DNA of 64,000 nt from JADLHS01 sp020848635. Its GTDB lineage: Bacteria > Verrucomicrobiota > Verrucomicrobiia > Limisphaerales > JADLHS01. The stretch covers positions 124,001 through 188,000 of the forward strand of contig JBAOIL010000039.1 in the NCBI GenBank assembly GCA_037044975.1, given 5' to 3'. A program made the translations under genes and the position numbers. The first letter of the stretch is position 1, and the number at the start of each line of letters is the position of its first letter. Positions 1 through 8,977 of this stretch are shown here, piece after piece. The notes under the pieces are model-generated. The model was given only the letters and a program-made list of their open reading frames with translations. It ran no database searches and was not told the origin of the DNA.

Positions 1-297
1 TCTTCCAGCGCGATCATGCCGTTGCGCCGGCCAAGCATGAACAACTCGTACAGCGCTTTGAATAGGTCCTCGTAAGCCGCTTTGTTATAAGGTGATCCCT
101 TAAGCGCGGCCAGGGTGGTACTTGAAAAGATCAATGATTACTTTCTTCGGCGACATAATCACCAACGCCCCGGTCGCGGCCCCCACGATTACGACAAACT
201 CGGCGACTTGGATCAGCGAACCCAGATGGCCGCCGGCCATCATGAAGCCGCCAATAATGGAAACCGTGACGATAATTGCGCCAATGATGATGATCAT
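1..297 (-). CDS. motA: Flagellar motor stator protein MotA (N-terminal part, cut by window edge, frameshifted)
   Basis: MotA is the inner-membrane proton-channel subunit of the flagellar stator. The start ATG overlaps the fliA stop (ATGA). The first residues read MIIIIGAIIVTVSIIGGFMM, followed by a GGHLGSLIQ stretch and a second hydrophobic segment, which match the first two MotA membrane helices. The frame breaks near 112-128. After the break a different frame gives STLAALKGSPYNKAAYEDL and RRNGMIALE, typical of the MotA cytoplasmic loop. One extra base (or two missing) would explain this. The gene continues beyond position 1; motB is presumably next but is not visible. Being the last gene of the flagellar series here, it is probably co-transcribed with fliA. 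Confidence 0.85.
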
Positions 298-1133
298 GCT
301 GCGGTCAGGATGTTCGAGGTTTTCTCCACCCGGGCTTCCTGCCAGGCAAGAGATGAACGGATGGCCAGAATGGCCTGCGAATGTATCTGGCAAATCCGCG
401 ATTCGGTCACGCCGAAGGCTTCGGCGATCTCGCGCAGGCGCAAGTCCTCAAAATAATAGAGGGCCAGCACTTTGCGCTGCATCTCCGGCAATCGCGTGAT
501 GCGTTCCGCGATCAGGCCGGCCACTTCGCGCCGGGCCGTGCATTCGAGGGGATCGGGTTGCGTGTCATCCGCAATGCTATCGTGCCGGCTGCCGTCGCCC
601 TCTTCTTCGCCGCCGGCCGACGCGGCATCGAGACAGACGAACGTCGCCGGGCGGATTTGTTCCAAGAGGTCGTGATATTCCGGCAGGGAGAGTTTGAGCG
701 CCCGGGCCATCGCTTCCTCCGTCGGCGGCTGACCACTGGCTTGTTCCAAATCATGCATCATTGATTGCACCTTGCGCGCCTTGTCATGCACGGAGCGCGG
801 CACCCAATCGAGCCGGCGCAATTCGTCGAACACCGCCCCGCGAATGCGCACCCGCGCATACGCCTCAAAGGAACTGCCGCCGTGCGGATCAAAATTTCGC
901 ACCGCATTCAAAAGTCCGACCAGGCCGGAACTGTATAAATCATCAACATCCACGTGCGCCGGAAGGTTCATCGCCAGCCGGCCTACCACCGTGCGCACCA
1001 GCGGCAAATGCGTCTGCACCCGCTCCGCTTCCTGCACGCTGCCAGGGGTGGTTCGTTTGTAGCATTCGGCGACTTCCCGCTGTCGCCCAGCGAGGCGGGC
1101 GGGCGGGGGAATCGTAGGAGCGGTGGTTTGCAT
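294..1133 (-). CDS. fliA: Flagellar sigma factor FliA (sigma-28 family)
   Basis: A 279-residue RNA polymerase sigma factor of the FliA/WhiG type, expected to direct late flagellar genes such as stator and flagellin. Region 2 is visible (HLPLVRTVVGRLAMNLPAHV, then DDLYSSGLVGLLNAVRNFDP and FEAYARVRIRGAVFDELRRL). Region 3 is WVPRSVHDKARKV. Region 4 has the helix-turn-helix LREIAEAFGVTESRICQIHS. Length is close to that of the usual FliA (about 240-260), with a longer acidic linker near residues 175-195. The stop overlaps the motA start by four bases, so the two are probably translationally coupled. No anti-sigma factor FlgM is recognisable in the window. Confidence 0.93.
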   Translation of the reverse strand: MQTTAPTIPPPARLAGRQREVAECYKRTTPGSVQEAERVQTHLPLVRTVVGRLAMNLPAHVDVDDLYSSGLVGLLNAVRNFDPHGGSSFEAYARVRIRGAVFDELRRLDWVPRSVHDKARKVQSMMHDLEQASGQPPTEEAMARALKLSLPEYHDLLEQIRPATFVCLDAASAGGEEEGDGSRHDSIADDTQPDPLECTARREVAGLIAERITRLPEMQRKVLALYYFEDLRLREIAEAFGVTESRICQIHSQAILAIRSSLAWQEARVEKTSNILTAA

Positions 1134-1145
1134 AGTGGCCGCCTT

Positions 1146-1388
1146 CTATTTCTTGGCCGCGCGCAGTGGAGCGGACTGGCTTCCGGCTTCTAGCGCGAGC
1201 CGCTGATCACAACTTTCCTGTAGCCCACGGAGCCAAACCCCGCCCCACCACCGCATCAACATCCCTGCAGTAAAACTGGCAACACTGGCCCGCCAGAAGA
1301 GCGCCGGCCAAGCGACCCCCTGCGCCAGGCCAAAGACGATGCCGATCAGGAACCCGATCAGACCGCCGATGATCATCAATTTTTTCAT
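1146..1388 (-). CDS. Small membrane protein between flhF and fliA
   Basis: An 80-residue protein of unknown function. It begins MKKLMIIGGLIGFLIGIVFG, a glycine-rich membrane helix, and has a second hydrophobic stretch (ALFWRASVASFTAGMLM) before a charged tail. It occupies the place where flhG (MinD-like ATPase) usually sits between flhF and fliA. It lies 12 bases upstream of fliA and 78 bases downstream of flhF in the same direction. It is probably flagellar by position only; no domain is recognised. Confidence 0.6.
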   Translation of the reverse strand: MKKLMIIGGLIGFLIGIVFGLAQGVAWPALFWRASVASFTAGMLMRWWGGVWLRGLQESCDQRLALEAGSQSAPLRAAKK

Positions 1389-1466
1389 GTATCTTGGACC
1401 CCGTAACCCGGTTTAGCAGAACGTTTGCCACCCCGCTCGATCCGCCCGTCCGCCCCAACAAACCGG

Positions 1467-2666
1467 TCATTTTCGAGCAAACTGACGACCCAGAATTCGC
1501 GCGGGGGTGGCCGCGGTAAATTCTCCCGGAATATTTTGCCCGGCGCTCAGGAACCGCAGCGGGTAATTAGTGCCGAGCACAAAATTCCACAATTTCCCCC
1601 AGCGCGACGCCTCATCGAGGTGGGTCACAATGAGGTCGGTGATCGGCAGCGAAGCAAACGCGCGCACTTGGGCCAGCAGCAGCGGCGTTTCATAGGCCCC
1701 ATTCAGCACCAGATGCACTTGCGGGCACGGCAATTGGCTGAGTTGCCGGCTTAAGGCCGCCAGACCCGCGGGGTCCGCCGGGTTCACGCCCGGCAAATCA
1801 ATGAAGAGCACGCCGTCGTCGAACGCCGGACGCGCGGGCTGAAATCGTTCCATCGGCACGCCGAGAATTTCGCAGAACACACTCAAGGACTCCGCCGTGT
1901 TGGCCACATGGCCGTCCAAACGCCACACGGCGGCGGGGCGACCCTCCACCAGCACGGTCTGGGCGAGCCATTTGCAGAGGCAGGTGGTCTTGCCCGTGCC
2001 AGCCGGACCGATGAAAACGTGGAGATCGGGGTGGGCGGAATTGCCCGGCGCGGCCGGCTTCCACCGCTCCAACAAAACTTTCCGGGCCAGTTCAAATTCC
2101 TCGGCGAGCGAATTCGGCGGAACGTCGCCGTGCTGCACGCGCAGTTCTTCCACCACGCTCGCGACGTGCAACGGCAGCAAGCCGCTGTGCTCCAGCACCG
2201 CGCCCACCCGCCAACCGGACAAATTCTGTGCCTCGCCGGGCTCTGCTTGATCCGGGTTACGTGACCAGCCACTGAGGCGAGCCGCAACCACATCTTCATG
2301 CAGTGTTCGGGGGATCCAGGCGCTCTCATCCGCCGCGCACGCCCCCTGCCCTTCGGCCTCCCCTCGGCCGCTGCGGGCGGCGAATGCAACTCTTTGGTCG
2401 GCTGGCACGGCGGGACGACCTTCCACTTGGTGGCGGATTTCGCGCAATTCCTCGCGCAGTTCGGCCAGCACGTCCGGCTGAATGGCAGGCGGGACACTGT
2501 CCGGCACATGGGCGAGCACCTCGATGCTGGGCTTTTGCCATAACCGGGCGAGCCCCTCCACCGGTGGTCGCCGCACATTCAACACGACGGCATCAGGACC
2601 CAGCGCCGCGCGGATTTGGGCGATGGCGTCGGCAGCGGTTGCAGCGATGAATTTGTGGACGGGCAT
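1467..2666 (-). CDS. flhF: Flagellar biosynthesis GTPase FlhF
   Basis: FlhF is an SRP-type GTPase that sets the number and polar position of flagella. The N-terminus (MPVHKFIAATAADAIAQIR, then LGPDAVVLNVRRP) matches the FlhF B domain. A low-complexity linker follows. The G domain carries the P-loop GPAGTGKTT (about residue 222), a G3-like DLPGVNP and the G4-like THLDEAS. Length (399) is normal for the family. The ATG lies 9 bases after the flhA stop, so it is in the same operon. Confidence 0.93.
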   Translation of the reverse strand: MPVHKFIAATAADAIAQIRAALGPDAVVLNVRRPPVEGLARLWQKPSIEVLAHVPDSVPPAIQPDVLAELREELREIRHQVEGRPAVPADQRVAFAARSGRGEAEGQGACAADESAWIPRTLHEDVVAARLSGWSRNPDQAEPGEAQNLSGWRVGAVLEHSGLLPLHVASVVEELRVQHGDVPPNSLAEEFELARKVLLERWKPAAPGNSAHPDLHVFIGPAGTGKTTCLCKWLAQTVLVEGRPAAVWRLDGHVANTAESLSVFCEILGVPMERFQPARPAFDDGVLFIDLPGVNPADPAGLAALSRQLSQLPCPQVHLVLNGAYETPLLLAQVRAFASLPITDLIVTHLDEASRWGKLWNFVLGTNYPLRFLSAGQNIPGEFTAATPARILGRQFARK

Positions 2667-2675
2667 GGAAATGAA

Positions 2676-4797
2676 TTAGTCGGGGTTGGACACCATGGCC
2701 GCACTTTGGATTTCGACGCGGGACGGAATTTCGGCATAGGAAAGCACGGCCAGATCGGCAAAGGTGCTCTCGAAAAAGCGCCGGAACGCGAGGCGAATCG
2801 GTGGCGCACATAACACAAGGGGTTGGTGGCCATCCGCGAGCAGTTTCTGGATGTGCCGGGACAAGGTGCTCATGACGTGCTGCGCGAGTTTCGGATCGAG
2901 CATCAAAGCGATCTCGGTGGCGGTTTGGCGAATGCCCTGGGCGATCTGCTGCTCCAATTTGGGATCCAGGGTGATGGCGCGGAGGGGGCCGTTGTCCGAC
3001 TGGAATGGCTTGATGAGCTGCGGCCCCAGGGCGCGGCGCGCGTGCTCGGAGAGTTCGTCGGGATTCTTGGTGACACCCGCGTGGTCGCTGACTTTTTCGA
3101 GAATGCCGGCAAGATTGCGGATGGCGATGCCCTCGGTGAGGAGGTTCTGCAAAATGCGCTGGACTTGACCGACGGTGAGTTGCGCGGGGATCAACTCATT
3201 GACGACGGTGGGATGAGTGAGCTTGAGATTGTCGAGCAGCAACTGTACGTCCTGCCGGGTAAGAATGTCGTGGGCGTTACGGCGGACGGTCTCGGAGAGG
3301 TGCGTCACCATCACGGACGGGGCGTCCACGACCGTGTAACCGGCGGCCTCGGCGGATTTGCGCTCCACATCGGTGATCCATGTGGCCGGCAACTGGAAGA
3401 CCGGTTCCACCGTAGGCACGCCCTTGAGGGTGACTTTGCTGTTGGTGGCATTCATGGCGAGCCAGTAGCCGGGCATCAGGTTGCCTTGAGCGATGACGTT
3501 GCCTTTAAGGAGAAAACGATATTCGTTCGGCGCCGAGTTGGAGGTTGTCGCGCAACCGGATGGGGGGAATGACCATGCCCATCTCGGTGGCAAACGTGCG
3601 GCGCACGCCTGTCACGCGTTCGAGGAGATCGCCATGTTTGCGGGCATCGGCAAGATGCACCAGGCCATAGCCGAGTTCGATTTGGAGCGCGTCCACGGAG
3701 AGCAAGGACTCCAGCTTTTCGCCCGGGCTGCCGGCCGCGGCGGTGCCGGCGGCTTTCCCATCCTTGGTTGCGGTGGCGGCGGCGGTGCTGGCTTTAAGGA
3801 GACCGGAACGTTTGTTGAGTTCGCGCGCGGTCCAACCGGTGATGATGGCCAACACGAGGAAGGGCATGGTGGGCAAACCGGGCACGAGCGCAAAGATGCT
3901 GAGCATGACGGTCAGAATGACCATGGCGCGCGGGTAGAAGAGCAACTGTTTGCCGAGCTCCTGGCCGAGACTATTTTTGGAGGCGGCTCGCGTGACCAAC
4001 ATACCGGCGGCCATCGAGACGATGAGGGCGGGAATCTGGGACACCAGCCCGTCGCCGATGGAGAGCAGGGTGAAGCGTTGCAGGGATTCGGTGACGGTCA
4101 TGCCTTTTTGCATGATGCCGATGGCAAAGCCCCCGAGGACATTGATCAGGGTGATCAACACGGCGGCGATGGCGTCGCCACGGACAAACTTGCTCGCGCC
4201 GTCCATCGCGCCGTAAAAGTCGGCTTCCTGTTCGACTTTGCGGCGACGAGTGCGGGCTTGTTCCTCATTGATGACACCCGCGCTCAGTTCGGCGTCAATC
4301 GCCATCTGCTTGCCGGGCATGGCGTCCAATGTGAACCGAGCGGCCACTTCCGCGATGCGCCCCGCGCCCTTGGTGATGACAATAAAGTTGATCAGGACGA
4401 GAATGAGGAAGATGACCAGGCCGACGACATAATTACCGCGAACGACAAAGTTGCCGAACGCTTCAATGATGTGGCCGGCGTAACCATCGAGCAGGATCAA
4501 CCGCGTGGAAGCCACGTTCAGCGCCAGGCGGAACAACGTAATCACCAGCAGCAACGTCGGAAAACCGGTGAAGTCCGAAGCATCTTCGAGATAGAGAATC
4601 ACCAACAGGATCAAGAGCGAGATCGCGATGCTGACGGTCAGCAAAAGATCCAAAGCCATCGGCGGCACGGGGAGGATCAGCAGGAGCACCGTGCCAAACA
4701 GGCCAAGGACCAGCCACAGGTCGCCCTGTCGGGCGAGGCGCGCAAAGCCGGATTGGCTGGCGGCGGCTTTTGCGAAATTGGGTGGGGGAGTGGCCAT
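2676..4797 (-). CDS. flhA: Flagellar export gate protein FlhA (one frameshift)
   Basis: FlhA is the large export-gate protein of the flagellar type III secretion system. The N-terminal half has the seven to eight membrane helices and the conserved FHIPEP-type region, including DAMPGKQMAIDAELSAGVI. The C-terminal cytoplasmic domain follows. The frame changes near 3525-3535: the first frame runs through IPPIRLRDNLQL, and the next frame continues APNEYRFLLKGNVIAQGNLM exactly as in intact FlhA. One extra G in a GG pair would account for it, and removing it gives a 706-residue protein of normal length. The gene starts 3 bases after the flhB stop. The shift is most likely a sequence error, because FlhA is essential for motility and both halves are well conserved. 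Confidence 0.92.
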
Positions 4798-4800
4798 GGG

Positions 4801-5889
4801 TTATACGTGGTTTTGCTCGGCGTAATAGCGGTAGCGGTTGATCCGATAGACGTAGGCGAGAATTTCCGCCACGGCCGCGTAGAGTTGCGCCGGGATTTCC
4901 CCGCCCACCTTGCCGTATTTGAACATCATGCGGGCAAGAGGCTTGTTCTCGACAAGGGGCACTTGATTCCGGGTGGCAATCTCACGAATGCGGAGGGCGT
5001 TGAGCCGCGTGCCTTTGGCCACAATGCGCGGGGCTTTCATCGTCTTGCGGTCATAGCGCAAGGCGATGGCGAAATGCGTCGGGTTTGTCACCACGACGTC
5101 GGCCTTCGGCACATCCAGGAGCATTTGACGCACGGTCTTGACGGCCCGGCGGCGCCGTTGCCGGGCCTTCATCTGCGGATTGCCCTCCGAGTTCTTCATT
5201 TCCTCCTTCACTTCCTCTTTCGTCATCATGAGGTCGCGATTGGTCCGCCAGAATTGGTACGTGTAATCGAGCGCGGCGATCACTGCGAGGCACAACACTA
5301 CGCGCCAAGTGATGCCGAACGCGGCCTGCGCGATGAACGCCCCAAACCGCGAAACTCCCACCGGGGTATAAAAGATCGGGTCGGCCAGCAGCGTCTTCAC
5401 CTGGGAGTAAGTCAACCCTGCCACCACGGCGAGTTTCATGATCGAAACCCCCGTTGGCACGAGGGAGCGTCCGGAAAAAACGCGTTTGAATCCTTCTGCC
5501 GGATTCAGGCGGTCCCATTTTGGTTCGAGGGCTTCGGACGCTGTTTGAAAGCGATTCTGGATTCCGCCCGCGACCAATCCCCCGGCCGTGGTGCCGATCA
5601 GGATCGGCCCCGCACACGCCGCGAACAACAGCGCCGCGCGAATCGCATAGGCCTGCATCACGTCAAATGACAGCGGTATTTCGTGCAGGTGACCCAGGAT
5701 GGAGGTCTGGACGGTGACCAATTGCTGCCACAAATCAGCGCCCACGAACTTGAAGGCAATCAATCCCCCCAGCAGCACGAAGACCGTTTGCACCTCGGCG
5801 CTGCGCGCGAACTGCCCGCGCTTGATCGCTTCCTCCAGCCGCCGCGGCGTCGGTTGCTCGGTCTTTTCGCCTGATGGATGATTGGCCAT
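4801..5889 (-). CDS. flhB: Flagellar export switch protein FlhB
   Basis: FlhB is a membrane protein of the flagellar export gate. Its cytoplasmic domain self-cleaves at NPTH to switch substrate specificity from hook to filament. The N-terminus (GEKTEQPTPRRLEEAIKRGQ) is the FlhB signature, four hydrophobic segments follow, and the autocleavage motif is present as VVVTNPTHFAIALRY. Length (362) is normal. It sits between fliR and flhA in the standard gene order. Confidence 0.96.
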   Translation of the reverse strand: MANHPSGEKTEQPTPRRLEEAIKRGQFARSAEVQTVFVLLGGLIAFKFVGADLWQQLVTVQTSILGHLHEIPLSFDVMQAYAIRAALLFAACAGPILIGTTAGGLVAGGIQNRFQTASEALEPKWDRLNPAEGFKRVFSGRSLVPTGVSIMKLAVVAGLTYSQVKTLLADPIFYTPVGVSRFGAFIAQAAFGITWRVVLCLAVIAALDYTYQFWRTNRDLMMTKEEVKEEMKNSEGNPQMKARQRRRRAVKTVRQMLLDVPKADVVVTNPTHFAIALRYDRKTMKAPRIVAKGTRLNALRIREIATRNQVPLVENKPLARMMFKYGKVGGEIPAQLYAAVAEILAYVYRINRYRYYAEQNHV

Positions 5890-5899
5890 GTTCAGTGCT

Positions 5900-6661
5900 T
5901 CAACTGCCGACGAGCCGTGCCACGTTCAGCATGTCCTCGGGCAGATGATGCAGATAATTCGCAATGTGCTGCGCCATGAACGTGCAGGTCAGCCCAAACG
6001 AAAACAGCCCCAGCAACGTGCGCACCGGGAAACTCTCCGAGAAGACATTCATCTGCGGCACCGCCCGCCCCAACACCGCGAAAATCAAAGTGACGAGGAA
6101 TGAAACCGCCATGACCGGCGCGGCGATTTGCAGCGCGAGGCCAAAGACTTTTCCGCTGCGGGCAATGACATCCACCAACAGGGCCTCGTGCAAGTGGACG
6201 CCGCCAAACGGCACCAGCGCATAGCTCTTCTGAAAACCAACAATCATCCAGTGGTGCAGGTCCAGACTCAGCAGCAGCATCATCGCCATCCAGTAGAGCA
6301 GAAGTCCGGGGGCCATCGTGGAACCGGAGATGAGCGGAGTAAATTCCTGCGGCAACGTCAGGCCCATTTCTGTGGCGATGAAGCCGCCTGCGATCTCCAG
6401 GGCGTAGAAAACGAAGCGACACACAAACCCGAGCAGCAGCCCGACACTGACCTCCATGAACATCAGTTTCACCAACAACCACAGGGACATCCCGTCAGCC
6501 GGCACGACGGGCAGCAGCGGCGTAACGAGCAACGCCACCAGCGCGCCGAGCGCGACGCGCAATTGCGCCGGGATTACCTGCGTCGAGAACATTGGCAGGA
6601 TTGCCAACATCGCGCCCACGCGGGTGAAGACCAGAAACCAGGTTGTCAGGAAAGGGTTCAA
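5900..6661 (-). CDS. fliR: Flagellar export protein FliR
   Basis: An inner-membrane component of the FliP-FliQ-FliR export channel. The 253-residue protein has about six hydrophobic segments, and the start region NPFLTTWFLVFTRVGAMLAI is typical of FliR. The best start is a TTG at 6661, two bases after the fliQ stop; no ATG fits the conserved N-terminus as well. It ends 10 bases before flhB. Confidence 0.93.
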   Translation of the reverse strand: MNPFLTTWFLVFTRVGAMLAILPMFSTQVIPAQLRVALGALVALLVTPLLPVVPADGMSLWLLVKLMFMEVSVGLLLGFVCRFVFYALEIAGGFIATEMGLTLPQEFTPLISGSTMAPGLLLYWMAMMLLLSLDLHHWMIVGFQKSYALVPFGGVHLHEALLVDVIARSGKVFGLALQIAAPVMAVSFLVTLIFAVLGRAVPQMNVFSESFPVRTLLGLFSFGLTCTFMAQHIANYLHHLPEDMLNVARLVGS

Positions 6662-6663
6662 GC

Positions 6664-6933
6664 TTAGTTGACCATGGAAGGGATTCGTTCAATGACAGCA
6701 CGGGTGAATTCAATCATGGACCGCAGCATCCACGGCAGGAGCAGCACTAGCAGAACGACGACGCCGATGACCTTGGGGACGAAGGTCAGGGTCTGCTCCT
6801 GAATGGACGTGACCGCTTGGAACAAACTGACGGCGAGGCCGATGACGAGCACGGTCAACAAAATCGGCGCGGCCATGGTGACCGCCTGGAACATCAGGTT
6901 TTTAATCAGTTCGACAGCAAATTCGGGGTTCAT
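6664..6933 (-). CDS. fliQ: Flagellar export protein FliQ
   Basis: An 89-residue two-helix membrane protein of the flagellar export channel. It shows the family pattern: MNPEFAVELIKNLMFQAV, then APILLTVLVIGLAVSLFQAV, TSIQEQTLTFVPK and a second helix VIGVVVLLVLLLPWM. It is placed between fliP and fliR as usual, 11 bases after the fliP stop. Confidence 0.95.
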   Translation of the reverse strand: MNPEFAVELIKNLMFQAVTMAAPILLTVLVIGLAVSLFQAVTSIQEQTLTFVPKVIGVVVLLVLLLPWMLRSMIEFTRAVIERIPSMVN

Positions 6934-6944
6934 AGTTCCTTGGG

Positions 6945-7817
6945 TCAGCCGCCGAAGCTTAAAACCAGTGAGCGGACCACCAGTTCCCAGCCGTCCACGA
7001 GGACGAACAGGAGGATTTTGAGCGGCAAAGAAATTGTGGCCGGGGGCATCATCATCATCCCCATGCTCATCAGCACTGTGGCCACCACGAGATCAATGAG
7101 AATGAAGGGTACGAAGAGGAGAAAACCCATCTGAAAGGCCGTCCGCAGTTCGCTGATAATGAAGCCGGGAACGACGACCTTGAGCGGCAGTTGATCCGGC
7201 GAAGTGGGCGGCAGCTTGGCGATGGCGGCGAACAATTCGATGTCTTTCGGGCGCGCTTGCTTGAGCATGAAGGTCCGAATCGGCTTGGCCGCTTCGTCCA
7301 ACGCTTGCGCGGAGGAAATCTGCTTGGCCATGTACGGCTGGAGCGCGTTGGCATCAATCTTCGACCAGACCGGCTCCATGATGAAATACGTGATGAACAA
7401 GGAGAGCCCGATGATAATCTGATTGGCCGGCGTGCCTTGCAGCGACAGCGCGGAGCGCACGAAGGAGAGCACGATTACGATCCGGGTAAAACACGTCATC
7501 AACAAGATGATCGAAGGCGCAAGCGTCAGCAGCGTGATGGTGAACAGGACTTTGATGGCCACGTCCACGTCCTGCGGCTGCTGCGCACCTTCGACGCCAA
7601 GATTCAATCGAAACGGCAGCAACCCCGTGCTGAATGATCCGGTATTCGTTGGCGCGGCGGGGCCAATAAACGACGGCGTTGGCATCGGGGTGGGAACGGC
7701 GTTTTGGCCCCAAACGGCACGGACCAGGAGCAGCATCGCCAGCAGCAGAAGCCACCACACCCGCATCCGCCGGGGAGCAAAAGTCGGCTGGTGGATTTGT
7801 GTCGTGGGAAGATTCAT
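6945..7817 (-). CDS. fliP: Flagellar export protein FliP
   Basis: A core subunit of the flagellar export channel. It has an N-terminal signal or anchor segment (WWLLLLAMLLLVRAVWGQN), a periplasmic stretch, and then the conserved FliP body: LTLAPSIILLMTCFTRIVIV, LSFVRSALSLQGTPANQIII and a C-terminal MGMMMMPPATISLPLKILLF. Length is 290. The start overlaps the fliO stop (ATGA), so translation is probably coupled. Confidence 0.96.
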   Translation of the reverse strand: MNLPTTQIHQPTFAPRRMRVWWLLLLAMLLLVRAVWGQNAVPTPMPTPSFIGPAAPTNTGSFSTGLLPFRLNLGVEGAQQPQDVDVAIKVLFTITLLTLAPSIILLMTCFTRIVIVLSFVRSALSLQGTPANQIIIGLSLFITYFIMEPVWSKIDANALQPYMAKQISSAQALDEAAKPIRTFMLKQARPKDIELFAAIAKLPPTSPDQLPLKVVVPGFIISELRTAFQMGFLLFVPFILIDLVVATVLMSMGMMMMPPATISLPLKILLFVLVDGWELVVRSLVLSFGG

Positions 7818-8329
7818 GGCTTGCGTTGCAGGGCCTGACGCAGGGCGTCCGAGAATGGGGTTTTGCCGGTGGGGACTTCCTCGGTGGCGTTGACGCTAGC
7901 GGTCGGCAACGTCGTGAGCATGGTAACTCCGGCGGGCGAAGCCGCGATCAACAGGCGTTGCTGTTCGTAGCCGATGACATAAATCGCGTGACGTTGGCCC
8001 AGCGACTTGGTTTCCAGAATGTTGAGTTTTGGCGCGTGGCCTTTGGCAATCGCCGTGCGCTGCCAGTTGCGGAACAGCCACACCCCACCGAAGAAAACCG
8101 CCAGCACGATCGCCAGCGCACCCAGGACCCGAAATAGCGAGAAGGCAACCGCAGTGGAACCCGGCAAGGCCGGCACGACGAGCGCATTGGTGGAGATAAC
8201 GGGCTGGGCGGACACGACTGTGGTGGCACACACGATGAACGCAAACAGCCCCAACCGAGCGCTAATTCGGTATCCGCAGCCGCCAAGTCTGGCATCCTTG
8301 GTCCGGTGTTTGAGTTGCACAATCATCAT
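7814..8329 (-). CDS. fliO: Flagellar biosynthesis protein FliO
   Basis: FliO helps FliP assemble into the export gate. The assigned start (ATG at 8329) gives about 171 residues with a signal-like segment (LGLFAFIVCATTVVSA), a periplasmic linker, one membrane helix (VLGALAIVLAVFFGGVWLF) and a FliO domain (LNILETKSLGQRHAIYVIGY). The frame stays open further upstream to 8560, but that extension is arginine-rich, unlike FliO, and would run across a terminator-like hairpin, so it is not used. Assignment rests on domain style and position directly before fliP. Confidence 0.82.
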   Translation of the reverse strand: MMIVQLKHRTKDARLGGCGYRISARLGLFAFIVCATTVVSAQPVISTNALVVPALPGSTAVAFSLFRVLGALAIVLAVFFGGVWLFRNWQRTAIAKGHAPKLNILETKSLGQRHAIYVIGYEQQRLLIAASPAGVTMLTTLPTASVNATEEVPTGKTPFSDALRQALQRKP

Positions 8330-8611
8330 GCCTGGTTTGTCCGCATGCTGTTGAGCAATGGCGATGCCACGCCGTAAAACCCCAATAAATTGGGGCTTTT
8401 TGAACCAATGAAGCATTGCCAGAGGAAGAAAATGCCGCCTCGCAAACGGCAAACCACGTCGCAACGCGCGACGGCCGCGTAAAGCGCCGAGCCAGTTGCG
8501 CGGCAAACCGACGATCAGATCGGCTTTCGCAAATTGCCCGGTATTTCCCCACGCGACCAACCGACCGCAGTCCCCTGCAACCGGCGTCTGGGAGCTAATC
8601 CGCCTTGGCCG
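8330..8611. other. Gene-free gap between fliN and fliO
   Basis: About 280 bases without a recognisable gene inside an otherwise packed operon. It contains the terminator-like hairpin at 8377-8401 and several GC-rich short inverted repeats. The fliO frame is open through most of it, but the translation does not resemble any flagellar protein. It may be a leader or attenuator for fliO onward, or an inserted non-coding segment. Confidence 0.5.
8377..8401. terminator. Bidirectional intrinsic-terminator-like hairpin between fliN and fliO
   Basis: The stem CCCCAA/TTGGGG with a four-base loop is flanked by AAAA on one side and CTTTTT on the other, so it reads as a hairpin plus T-run on both strands. 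In the operon direction (minus) the T-run is GGGGTTTTAC. Termination may be partial, since fliO-fliR and flhBA lie downstream. Confidence 0.55.
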
Positions 8612-8875
8612 CTACGCCGGCGGGCTGATGAGTTCGGTAATCCGAATGCCCAGGCGTTCCCCAACCACGACGACCTCGCCGCGGGCAACGAGTTTGTGAT
8701 TCACGCGCAACTCCACGGGTGTACCCGCGGTCTTATCCAGTTGAACGACAGAACCGGCACTGAGTTGCAGCACTTCCCGCATGGGCAACTGGCAGGACCC
8801 TAATTCGACCGTGAGGCTCACAGGCACGTCGAGCACAATATTGAAATTCGGCGGATATTCAGCGGTGGCGTTCAT
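8612..8875 (-). CDS. fliN: Flagellar motor switch protein FliN
   Basis: A short FliN (87 residues) consisting almost only of the SpoA/C-ring domain: NIVLDVPVSLTVELGSCQLP, then LSAGSVVQLDKTAGTPVELR, VNHKLVARGEVVVVGERLGI and RITEL. FliN forms the lower ring of the rotor and docks the export ATPase complex. It follows fliM by about 100 bases. The N-terminal extension seen in some FliN proteins is missing, which is common. Confidence 0.95.
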   Translation of the reverse strand: MNATAEYPPNFNIVLDVPVSLTVELGSCQLPMREVLQLSAGSVVQLDKTAGTPVELRVNHKLVARGEVVVVGERLGIRITELISPPA

Positions 8876-8977
8876 AAATCAAAAATGTCCTTTTGCTCCG
8901 CGTAACCCGGTCGGCATCTGGTGCTCTGCGAGCACGCCGATGCGCGGCCTGGTGGGTTGGGCTGTGGTCGAACATGG

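Noticed and set aside
3525..3535. Phase variation of flhA by slipped-strand mispairing
   Set aside because: The shift lies at a two-base GG, not a long homopolymer or tandem repeat, and similar shifts occur in housekeeping genes, so sequence error is simpler.
3493..5670. Very long open frame on the plus strand (725 codons)
   Set aside because: It lies antisense to flhA and flhB, which match known families strongly. It is a by-product of high GC and codon bias; the translation is Gly/His/Asp-rich and resembles no family.
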